Assembly (NCBI GenBank): GCA_036927565.1
Contig: JAYESD010000003.1
Location: 187,259,499-187,323,498, forward strand
From: Tuctoria greenei
Taxonomy: Eukaryota > Streptophyta > Magnoliopsida > Poales > Poaceae
Reading direction: 5' to 3'
DNA length: 64,000 nt
The notes below the pieces were generated by a model. It did no database searches and had not been told where the DNA came from. It saw nothing but the letters and a program-made list of their open reading frames with translations. A program made the position numbers and the translations under genes. Of the stretch, positions 32,287 through 42,362 are shown in pieces. The first letter of the stretch is position 1. The number at the start of each line of letters is the position of its first letter.

Positions 32287-33849
32287 ATGTCGAGCACCAA
32301 CGACGAGATCTCCGATTTCGAGGCCGAGATGGACCAAGACGCCTTGCTTCGGTCCTCGACGGGCCAAGGCAAGAAGCGCCAAGAGCGCCCATCTGAGCCG
32401 GCACCTTCTCCACCTCAGGCTCGATGCAAGGTGCTCACCAAGAAGCTTGCCTCCAAGGCTTCAGCAGGTGGTGGCCCTAGCTCGATGGCTGTTCGCCAAG
32501 CTAAGGGCAAAGGCAAAGGGATTGCCACGAGCCCGATCGGCCCACTCAAGTTGCATGCTCCGGGGCATGGAAATAGAGACCCCTCCGAGGAGAAGTTCAA
32601 CGGCAAGGGAAGTGAAACTGCTTCCAAACTCAGATTCATTGATTGCTACAACCGTTCCAAGAAAGCTGCCGATGCTAGGTTTTGGAGCAACTTTCATGCA
32701 GATTTCTACAGTTCAATCTACCTCACTATGAAAACTCCAGTTGTGCGCATCCAATGGATTGATTGGGCGCATTTTGAAAAGACGAGTTGCTCAGCCTTTA
32801 ATGAAGTAGTTCAAGCTATGGAGAGGCATGGATTGAAGGATCTATTTGCCTTCCGGAACAATTGGAACGACGAGGTCATTGCTCAGTTCTACGCTACTTG
32901 CCACTTTGCAAGTGATGAGGAAGAGCAGGTGACTTGGATGACTCATGGATCCAAGTACACCATCACCTATGACGAATTTGCAAGATTGCTACATCTTGAT
33001 AGCTCCAGCAACGACAACTTGATCATTCACAACATTGGTGTTCTTGAGAAGGACAAAATGAAGTTCCTTTATGACACCCGCTCAACTTTCAACCCTCCTT
33101 CCACCAAGAATATGAAGCCATTCTTTGCGGTCCTCAACAGGGTTCTAAGGAAGACTATTGCCCCAAAGGATGGGGATGCAGGGAGTGTCCAAGGCTATCT
33201 AAGGACACTAATGAAGGTGATAAGCAAAGACAGGAAGTTTGATGTCTTTGACTAGATATGGAATGACATGGTGAACATCTCCTGCACTCCTAACAGGTCC
33301 TGTGGCTACACACCTTACTTGATGTTCATGGTTGAGAAGGTCACAGGGATCGAGTTTGTGAAGGACGTGGAGCACACCCCTCTGAGGCCCCAAAAGCCTT
33401 CTCAAGCCACAATCCAAGCTGCCCCTTCCCCTACATCCAGTGAAGAAGCTCCGAGGAGAGCTAGAGGTGATGCAAGGGCTGATCCCACCACTAGGGCCCC
33501 TCCCCAAAAAGGGTCTCCTAGTGGAATCCTAAAGTACTTGGAAACAATCTTTGCCTCATGCAAGAAGGCAGAAGTAAACACCCATAAGCTGAACAAGGCG
33601 AGGAAGGCTGATATGCGATATGTCAAAGAGAATGTCAAACACATTTTCCAAAAGCTGGAGATCGAGCCCATTGGATCTCCAGTCATTTCTGAAGATTCAG
33701 CCTCAGATTTTACCGAGCTCGTTCCTTTGACTCCCTTCGAGCTTGCTTATTTTGGCATTGGGGATTCGAGTTGTTCCGCTCCTCCTCCTCCTCCTCCTCA
33801 ACCCGAGAATGAAGACGAAGATGATGAGAGGACCGACAGCGAGGACTGA
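32287..33849 (+). pseudogene. Copia#2 accessory ORF in env position, one stop
   Basis: This 520-residue frame is broken only by a TAG at 33253-33255; the next codons continue in frame. The N-terminus is basic and low complexity (MSSTNDEISDFEAEMDQD). Residues about 120-250 (VVQAMERHGLKDLFAFRNNW, then EVIAQFYATCHF and YTITYDEFARLLHLD) resemble the 'putative plant transposon protein' domain of accessory ORFs. The C-terminus has PPPPPPQPENEDEDDERTD. No signal peptide or membrane segment is seen, so a true envelope role is not supported. Position after pol in SIRE-type elements is known; the role is unknown. Confidence 0.8.
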
Positions 33850-34305
33850 AGATCTTAGATCCCTCCTCTCCTTCTTTTTGGTGTCTTGATGCCAAAGGGG
33901 GAGAGATTGAGGGGGAGTCACTAGCCTTAGCTATAGGTTGAGAGATGAGAGCATCATTTATGCATCTTTTGTCTCTTTTGGGTTGTAAGACTTCATATTA
34001 TGCTCTTTTGGTACTTTTAGTCTTGTGATGCAATGCTATGAACTATCTATGCTCATATTTACGAAATCTATTATTTTGCTCTAAAATTGACATATATGCT
34101 CGTTGTTGATATATTGATGTCAATTATTTCACTGTCATCATGATTACTGCTCTCACTCACTTAGGTTTGCATCCCACCATAAAGAGTGCACATATGTATT
34201 ATGTTGTCATTGCTAAATGAGTTTCAAGCTCATATGTGTACACTTTATGAAAATTCTGCATTTTTATCATATTTTGTTAAATCTCAATTGGTTGTCATCA
34301 ATCAC
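33850..34305 (+). other. Copia#2 3' non-coding region with a second PPT-like tract
   Basis: No gene is seen. CCAAAGGGGGAGAGATTGAG at about 33892-33911 resembles the true PPT some 400 bases downstream. Confidence 0.65.
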
Positions 34306-34321
34306 CAAAAAAGGGGGAGAT
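34306..34321 (+). other. Copia#2 polypurine tract
   Basis: AAAAAAGGGGGAGAT immediately before the 3' LTR start TGAAAG, the primer for plus-strand DNA synthesis. Confidence 0.88.
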
Positions 34322-35718
34322 TGAAAGTGCATCTAGGCATCCCTTGTGGGTTTTGGTTGATTTATGACAAACAAGTGAGATCCTAACCACATTATTGAGA
34401 TGAGCGCAGGTTTTAATGAAAGAATGAAGAAAGCGCCAAAAAGAAAGGAGAGTGAGGATCAATTCGGAAAAAAGCTCAAGAGCTAAATAGAATACATCAT
34501 TGTGTAGGGAGTGTGTTGGTGTAACACATCCCAAGAGCTCAAGCACAAAAGAAATCCTCACACACTTCACATTTCACAGGAATAAATAGACAAGTGCGAT
34601 ATACACTGGACTAGTCCAATATCCTATCTGGATAGGTTCGGACAAGTTCAGCCAATGCCCGGACTAGTCCGATAATGTCTCTGACTAAAATCGGACAAGT
34701 CCTCCAAGTGCGGACTTGTCCTATATTCACTAAGGGCATCACCACACCGGACAAGTCCGATATCACCACGGACAAGTCTGAAAACCTTTCTGACTAAAAT
34801 CGGACAAGTCCGCTCCTAGTTGGACAAGTCCGATATTCCTGGACACTTAAGGTTTCCTGCAAGCCGCACACCGGACTAGTCCGGACTCCAGCACGGACTA
34901 GTCTGGACCCTCTAAACCCTAACGGTAACTTTTGAAAACCCTAATATAAATAGATACGCACGGCCCAACTATCAAAAACTCTCGACCCTCTGCACCGTCA
35001 CACCCTCCAAGAGCCTATAAAACACTTCTCTCCACACAATCCAATGCAAGAAAGATCAATCCCTTGAGGATTCACTTTGGGTCAAAGGAGAGACACGATT
35101 CCACACGTTTGAGCTCTTGGGTTTGATCTCTAACACACTCATGTTGTTTCATTGTTGATCTTACGAGTGTGTTCTTGGTGGTGTTTGAATTGTAATCTTG
35201 GGGAGCCCTCAACTTGTGAGAAGGCTCCTTGAACTTGGTGATTTGCCCCTTTGTGATATTGGAGGATGAATTGGCCTTTGTGGCGATTCGGCGAGGTTAG
35301 GGTCAGTGAAGACCCGGTCCTTTCGTGGGCTCCTCAATGTGGATGTAGGTTGCCTCTGTGGGAACCGAACCACGAGATAAAAATCATGTGTCAAACTTGT
35401 TCTTAAGTTTCTCATATCATATTCTAGGGTTTGATTGATTTTGTCCATCTTACGTTAAACCATTCAAATCAAAGTTAATTTACACTACACTTAACTTCAT
35501 TGACTCAATACTTGCAAGTTACTTACTATATTCCGCTGCGTATTGTGCTTGTACTGAAATCATTGATCGAACTTGATCAATCTAGTCCGCACGCACTGGA
35601 CTAGTCCGCACTCTATCGGACTAGTCCGATATCTCGGGATTTGATTAGTTTGATAAGTGTTGCAGGTTCCAACTAAAATTCAAAAAGGCCTATTCACCCC
35701 CCCTCTAGGCCACATTCA
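34322..35718 (+). repeat. Copia#2 3' LTR (1397 bp)
   Basis: Same termini and order as 23326-24736, with a palindrome array at about 34590-34912 and further copies at 35584-35632. It ends CACATTCA, followed by GTTTT. Confidence 0.95.
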
Positions 35719-36500
35719 GTTTTCACGAAGATGGTGGGCGACGCCAGAGTATCCAGCTCCGGCACCTTGCAAGGGGCCTGCCGTTGACTTCCCAGAATGT
35801 CAATGTCAGCACCAAGCGCGAATAAGTGAGTAAACTCTCCTGCCCCGCACTTGTTGCTAGCAGGGTTCTCTCACGATAGCCTATACACCAGGGGCCTGTT
35901 GTCGACGTTTTTACGAAGATGGTGGGCGACGCTGGGGCATCCAACGCTGACAGCTCCCAAGGGGCTTGCCGTCGACGTTTCCACGAAGATGGTAAGCAAT
36001 GTCGGAGCATCCAACTCCAGCACCTCCCAAGGGACCTGCCGTCAACGTCCCAGAATGTCAATGTCAGCACCAAGCGCGAATAAGTGAGTAAACTCTCGTG
36101 CCCCGCACTTGTTGCTAACAGGGTTCTCTCGCAATAGCCTGTACACCAGGGCCCGCTGTTGATGTCTCAACGGTGATGGTGGGCGGTGCCAGAGCATCCA
36201 GCTCCAGCACCTCCCAAGGGTCCTGCTGTCGACGTTTTTATGAATATGGTGGACAGCGCCGGAGCATCCAACTCTGACAACTCCCAAGGGGCCTGCCGTC
36301 GATGTTTCTACGAAGATGGTGGGCGACGTCGGAACATCCAGCTCTGGCACCTCCCAAGGGGCCTGCCGTTAACGTTTCTACGAAGATGGTGGGCGACACT
36401 AGAGCATCAAGCTCTGACACCTCCCAAGGGGCCATCCACCAATGTACCTACGAAGATGGTGGGCGACGCTAGAGCATACAGCTCCGGCACCCCCTAGGGG
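35719..36500 (+). repeat. 70-bp minisatellite in Tat#2 spacer, right part
   Basis: GATGG markers at 35730, 35918, 35988, about 36176, 36245, 36315, 36385 and 36455 keep the 70-bp step within runs. Runs are separated by about 118-bp blocks carrying CCCAGAATGTCAATGTCAGC and GGGTTCTCTCGCAATAGCC. Confidence 0.88.
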
Positions 36501-37113
36501 GCCTGCCGTTGATGACCCGGCACGTCAGCGACAACAACAAGCGCGGACAAGTAAGTGCACTCTCCTGCCTTGCTTCTGCTGCTAACAAAGTTCGCTTGTG
36601 GTATCCTATCCACCAGGAACCCGCATTCCATGACTACACGACGGTGGTTGGCAATGCCAGAGCACCCAGCTCTAGCACCTCCCACGGGGCCTGCCGGCGA
36701 CAACTTCATAGTGACGGAGGGTAGAGCTGGAGCAGCCAGCTCCGGCTGCTGGCAACGACAACACTCATACTCCCTCACTCCGATGGGGGCCAGTCAAAGA
36801 CATCGTGCGTTCAAATGGCAGGCATACCCAACAATCTGGCCACGCATACCAGAGGGCCTCTAAGGAGGATTCCATAGGCAGGACGTCATCTAGCAACAAA
36901 CTGGCCGTGTCATCGGTACACACATTGGTCTTTGAAAGGCTAATGACATCAACAAAGGCTCTTCAAGACCTTACACAGAGAGGAATTGGGGCATCAATCA
37001 AAAGCACATGTCAAGCCAACAAACAAAACAACATGAATCCAAATTCATTAACACAAGGGGGTCATCCCCAGATACAAAAACATTGCGCCTAGGTGCCACC
37101 ACCCTCAACTCCC
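36501..37113 (+). other. Tat#2 spacer before antisense gene 3' end
   Basis: It has one more diverged minisatellite-like block (about 36512-36680), then unique sequence. No gene is seen. Confidence 0.6.
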
Positions 37114-39938
37114 CTAGAACAAAGAAGCCACCTCCTTGGCAAGGTCTTGGACTTCGGCCCTAACCTCATCCTCCCGCTCATCAAGGGGACCTTTTTCCAC
37201 CGGCTCCAGCGGGATCTTGGGTACCAGCTTCGAAAGCACACCAGGACGTGGCATGCCACTAGCTCAACCAACTTCTTTCCTTCAGCCTCTAGCCGCCTTG
37301 CAAGGACGGTGTTCACTGAACCCAATGACGAACAGAGGGAGTACAAGGCAAGAAGCAGCTGGGCCACCCCCTGAGATGGCTCCCCACCCAGCACGGACTA
37401 AGGCTGAGGGGTTCTAGCACCGCCCCAGCACGGGCCAGGAATTCCGATACCCCTTGGGCCTCGACCGTACGGGAGGCCTGAAGGCTCTCCGTCTCCCTCA
37501 AAGCAATCTCCTCTCGATCGGCGATCTCCTGAGCACGATGTTCCAGGTTGTCCTATCGGTGCTGAATGGCGAGCTCCAAGTCCTGCAATGCTCAGGGTTT
37601 CTCCTCCAGGCTCCGGGAGACCTCCTCCTCTTTCGCCTCCAAGCCCCGCTCAACATCAGCAACAACAACTTCACGGCGGACCAACTCCAGCCACTGATCC
37701 TCACATAGCCTCAGGTGTGCATTGGCAGCGGCATGGGTCTTCAAGGCCTCCACCTCGAGCTGCTTATTCTTGGCATCAGCTAGCTTCACCAAACACCGTT
37801 CCGCGGCAAGCTGATCCCATTCCCGGGCAAAGGCAGCCTGCATCTGGCGCAAGATGGACTGCGCCGCGACAACAACATCGACAATAGGAATTGGCATAAT
37901 CGTCGCCCTAGTTAATTGCCCCTCTGCCGCTTCTGCCGACGCTGCATCAGACACCACCACCTGGGGACCAGTTAGTGCTCCGACGAGAGCCCTAGGAAAT
38001 GGCGCGCCACTACTTGGTGCTGAAGCCCCCTTCCCCGCTACAAGGGCATCGCTGGTTTCCGGTGGAAAGTCGTTATCTTGAGCAACAATAACGTCAGGCG
38101 CTGGCACTAATTCAACAACGGGTGGGTCAGCCTCACCAAAGGGAGCAACCTTGACCAATGTAGCCACCTCCACGCCGAGCACCTCCTCACCTGGCACATT
38201 CACGCCAGGCACCTCCTCGCCTTGCACACCCACGCCGGGCACATCCTCTCCGGGCACCACCTCGCCTGGCACTCCTACGCCTCGCGCCACTTCAGCCCCA
38301 CCTGCCTCGACGGATGGAGGTGCAGAGTCATCGATGACACCTAAGGCCGATGTACCCTCGGGCAGAGGAAGCAACATGACAAACCCTGGTCCAGCTCCAG
38401 GAAGGGTAGGGCCTATCAAGCCCACCCCTGGAAGCACCAAGGGCACCAAGTCGGCTAACGACACCCCGAGAAGCTAGGATAAAACTTCGTCAGAGCATGC
38501 GTAGGAAAAGAAGGGAAAAGCATAGGAAGAAGCTACACCTTACCGGCGGGTCGGACCGCTCCAGTGACACTGGCCCTCCACCCTAAGCGATGGATCAAGG
38601 TCGCCGGGACCTGCCCTCAAGACTGGGGCCGCCATCTCTGGCTCCAACTCTTGATTGGCTCGCGCTGGCACGATCTCCTGCACAGTCCCCTCTATTCTCC
38701 CGCCGGAACCAGAGCCGCTGCTGGAATCGGAAACCAAGTTTACGACGGGAGCCTCAGCCGTTTCAACCCCATCACAATGAGAAGTTGGGGTGCTGTCCCA
38801 CCGCGTCAACTTCCACTTCTTTGACGCAAGAGTAGCCGATTCAATGGCCAGACGGCGGGAATGCCTTCCTGGTGACGGAACTGGGGCATGTTGGCTGCCC
38901 TCCAGCCTGACAGAAGATGTTGGGGACCCTACCTCTGCCTTGTCTGATGAGCAGGAGGAATCCGACCTTTGCTGCAACATGACGCGGCACCGCACCAGAA
39001 CCGCTGAAACCCCTGATGTATCCTTGGGGTGCAGGCGGGCAACACCGAACACATTGACCACCGACATCGAGCTCAGAAATTTGTCCCTCATGTCAGGGGT
39101 CATGAAGAGCGGCTGGAAGTCGATTGGGATGGAGCCGTGCTCATCATCAACCGTATCGCAGGTCATCGCTTTCAGCAAACCCTCCAACTCATGCAGGGTA
39201 AGGTCGTACGAAGCCAGCCGACACTGATCATCAGTACCAGTGTAGTACCAGGCCTCGTACCGGCGATCCTGTAGAGGGGCGGTACATCGGCGCAAGAAGT
39301 CGGTCAGCACCATCAGGGAGGTCAAGCCTTTGCCCGCCAAGAATCGAATCCTTCTCAATATCAGCATATACTCCTTTGGCAGCCCCTGGAATGCTTCCCA
39401 GATAGTAAGATCAGCAGTAGCACCTGCATTAGGCACCTTCAGAGCAGGATGGGCCTCAAACCGCACGATCGCCCAATCTTCCCTCCAGGCCTTCCACTTG
39501 CCCCCTTTGAGATGTAGTGTCGGGAGGATCTGTCCCGGTGCTGAAATACTAGGCACCCACCTGGGTAGTCTCGCTTTTTTCGGTGGTCTTCATCACGAAG
39601 AAGAGTCAAAACATCTCCACCGTTGTCTTACAGCCAACAAATGCCTCACAGAGGTGGAGGAACACCGCTATCACAACGATGGAGTTCAGCGACAGGTGGT
39701 GGAGCTGCAACCCGTACTCCTCCAGCACCGCGAAAAAGAACCGCGACAGCGGAAGCCCAAGCCCTGCAGACACGTAGGCAGAGAAGAGTACGGTCTCGTC
39801 TTCACGCAAGTCTTCAAGAGCGGTAGATCCGCAGCGGACCATCCCCGCACACTCCGCCGACGACCAGCCAAGCAGTCGCCGCATCTACAACAGGTGGTCG
39901 GCGGACCGAAGGCGAGACGGAGGCAATGCGGAAGCCAT
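37114..39938 (-). pseudogene. Tat#2 antisense accessory gene, degenerate
   Basis: It reads opposite to Tat#2 pol, from the ATG at 39936-39938 to the TAG at 37114-37116. The N-terminal part, about 39760-39606, has LGLPLSRFFFAVLEEYGLQL, then LSLNSIVVIAVFLHLCEAFV, typical of the 'putative gypsy type transposon' domain. After frameshifts, 39556-38540 continues this domain (GGKWKAWREDWAIVRFEAHP) and a Ser/Pro-rich part. A 70-bp intron follows (38474-38543). The next part is Pro/Gly/Val repeats (38290-38130), then a coiled coil (WDQLAAERCLVKLADAKNKQ). The C-terminal end GPLDEREDEV ... VASLF matches the end of the Tat#1 gene. At least three frame breaks make it non-functional. Confidence 0.82.
38474..38543 (-). 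other. Intron of Tat#2 antisense gene (70 bp)
   Basis: On the minus strand, CCGCCG|GTAAGG ... TTTTATCCTAG|CTTCTC. It is T-rich and sits between the Ser/Pro-rich segment and the repeat/coiled-coil half, as in Tat#1. The downstream frame is off by one base, put down to decay. Confidence 0.72.
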
Positions 39939-40476
39939 TGGAGGAAGTGAAGGTGGGAGCTTTGACTAAAGTAAGAAAGCTCGATTTCTCGAGGAAGAAG
40001 GCAAAATCTTAGGATGCGGGGTGTGAACAGGGAAGGAAACGATCCCTCTAAAGGTTTCCTTTTTAATCACCCCTGCGACGCCTGAGTACCTCAAATGAAG
40101 GATCATCCCACACCACTTAGAACGCGGGGCCCATGGCAATAGGCCCTATGCCCCCCGGGTTGGAGTGCTGGGCCAGGCGGTCAGCCACCCGGAAAAATAG
40201 CTGAAGCGGCTCCCATAAAGGTGGGGTGTACGAAAGTGTTGTAACCGCATTGGGAACCATAGCGGTTAAAGGCGCTCCAGAAGGTAGAGAAGCGACAGCA
40301 AGCAAAGATCCTGTCATCGCAACCTCTCAACTTGAGAAGGACACGTGGCGATGATTGGCAGAAGCACCCAACACTTTGGCTGTCTAAGACAGAATTTAAA
40401 GCAGAGTGCAGGAAGACATGGAAAGGGCTCCACCTTTGGGCTCTTCACCACGCCCCAAGGTTAACTCAGGGTCCAC
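39939..40476 (+). other. Tat#2 region between antisense gene start and 3' LTR
   Basis: No gene is seen. It is the place expected for the antisense promoter and the PPT; no clear PPT was found next to 40477. Confidence 0.55.
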
Positions 40477-41480
40477 TGTCGGTACCCTGTAACTAGGGTA
40501 CCCTCGCACACAGGATGAAGACACCGAGGCACGTCCGGAGGCGCCACATGTCCTATATTCGCCAAATTCTTTGCCTCCATCAAGATCAAGCTGTGGCGCT
40601 GCCACGTAAGCCTTGAAGATGGGACTTGGCCCCTCTGGTGTGACGGGCTCCCGAGATGCCACGTGTAGGGATGGGACCTTACCAATCCTTGGGGGAGCAC
40701 CCCTGGAATAGCCACATGGCACGGAGCACAAGGACCAACACCCCCAAGGGAAAAAGCACAGAGCTGCCACGTACCCTGGGGAGCCCCGGAGCCGCCACGC
40801 GTCATGAAGGACTAGGGCTAGCCTACCCACCGAGGACCTGCCACGTGTCCCATAGCTTGCCCCAGACGGTAAGGTGCGAGAGTTAAAAGGTGGTGCACTC
40901 CACTCCAGTCAAGCATTGAATACCCGCAACCACCCCAGGCGTACGACGCGGGGCACGCCAACGGTCAGAGACCGCTATGACCAATCACATCACAGTGAAG
41001 GCGCTGCAAGCCTATCCCACTCAGCCAAGTGGGTAGCTTGCGGCAATAAGACAAGCTGACGGGACACCTTCTGCCACCGTCAGCAACAGCGTGTGGGATA
41101 CTGACAAGGGAGGTAGCAAGACATCGAGTCTCCACTACCACCCTCAGAGGAAGCTTATGCGAGAAGCCTTAGATCTTTAGGATAAGATCGCCCTGGGACC
41201 ACCTGTCAGGCCCTAGGACCCCACTTGTAAGGCGTCCGACCTTGTCTATAAAAGGCTCGACCGCCATCGCTACAGGGACAGGACTCAGAATCCCCGACAC
41301 ACACACACACACACACACACATACACACTCACCAAGCAATACAATCCACTGTGGAGTAGGGTGTTATGCTCCTTGCGGTCCGAACCACGTAAAATCCACT
41401 GTCTGATACTCTTCCGCTAGAACACGAGTTTGAGGCCTAAGCCCCACCGAACAAGAACCTCCGCGGGCTGCTCCTAAGTA
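40477..41480 (+). repeat. Tat#2 3' LTR, right end lost
   Basis: It starts TGTCGGTACCCTGTAACT, with an inverted GGTACCCT / AGGGTACC pair. TATAAAAGG is at about 41244, an (AC)n microsatellite at 41296-41321, and GGAGTAGGGTGTTATGCTCC then CGAACCACGTAAAATCC as in the Tat#1 LTR. The expected CGACA end is missing. Confidence 0.82.
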
Positions 41481-42362
41481 GATCCGAGGCTCATGCATCT
41501 TTTCTTATATTTGTGACTTTATGCATAATAAAGATATTATCTTTTGTCTTCTTTTATTTAAATACTTGGATGAAACATTTCTTGTTTGATTGTGGATTCC
41601 ATGTATGTGGTAGGTATAATCTTTATGATATGTCCTAATGTCATTACACTGTCATCATAAACACTATAAACCCCCACTATAGTCTGATTAGCTATGATAT
41701 CATCATGTTAATATGAATGACTTATGCTATGTTTCAACACTTGTTCAACGATGTTTAGGTTAGTCATTGCCTTAGGATGGCTTGTGCCACGAGTCCTAAG
41801 GTATTTACTTAATATGCTAGCATAGTGCTAGGATAGTTAAGTAGTGTTGGATGTCTCGTAGACCCACAAATTGAAGATGTAGGCAATAGGTGGTGACAAC
41901 CCAATCTGTCCTTTGTAATCGTCCATGTTCGGCTATGCCACAGGCTCTTTGCATGAGACGTCCTAGTATTGCTAGAGGTAAACCCGTGCCCGATCTGTTG
42001 AACAACTTAGCATAAAGATTCACCATTGACATGCTCATTAGTACCTAACCTAGACTATATATATGTATATTAAAGGCATTGTAGGAGAAACTCCCCAACT
42101 CTTAGTCTAATCTCTATTAGGACCCATTTACCCTTTAGAACAGATTGCTTAGGTGTGTGTCACACTACCCATATTATCAACTTACCTCTGTATTGATAAC
42201 TGATTAGTATCTCATAGCTTGATTATAAGAGTAGTGTCTACTCTACTCCATTGCCTTCCTTTGGGATAAATACTATACCCTTTGAAATACTCTTGGGTGA
42301 AATGCTACACGATTGTTTTCGTGCGCTTGCGGATTTTTATCTTGACATAAGAAACATCAACA
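41481..42362 (+). repeat. Athila-like LTR 1, 5' truncated
   Basis: Aligns with 46171-47048 and 47930-49212 (GTTTGATTGTGGATTCCATG, then GTGTGTGTCACACTACCC and others). The first about 600 bases are missing and are replaced by the Tat#2 LTR. Confidence 0.85.

Larger units (their letters stand above)
23326..35718 (+). mobile_element. Copia#2: complete SIRE/Maximus-type copia, 12.4 kb, TSD GTTTT
   Basis: Both LTRs (23326-24736, 34322-35718), the PBS, PPT and 5-bp target duplication GTTTT (23321-23325, 35719-35723) are visible. Internal order is gag, PR, integrase, RT, RNase H, a linker, then a long accessory ORF in env position. All retroviral genes are broken, and an 871-bp solo LTR lies in the RT gene. 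The size and extra 3' ORF fit the SIRE/Maximus group. Confidence 0.95.
35719..41480 (+). mobile_element. Tat#2, part B (spacer, antisense gene, 3' LTR)
   Basis: It continues part A after Copia#2: minisatellite, spacer, an antisense gene on the minus strand, then a 3' LTR starting TGTCGGTACCCTG at 40477. The right end is uncertain, as the LTR merges with an Athila-like LTR at about 41480. Confidence 0.85.

Noticed and set aside
32287..33849. True envelope gene in Copia#2
   Set aside because: No signal peptide, no transmembrane segment and no fusion-like motif; only its position is env-like.
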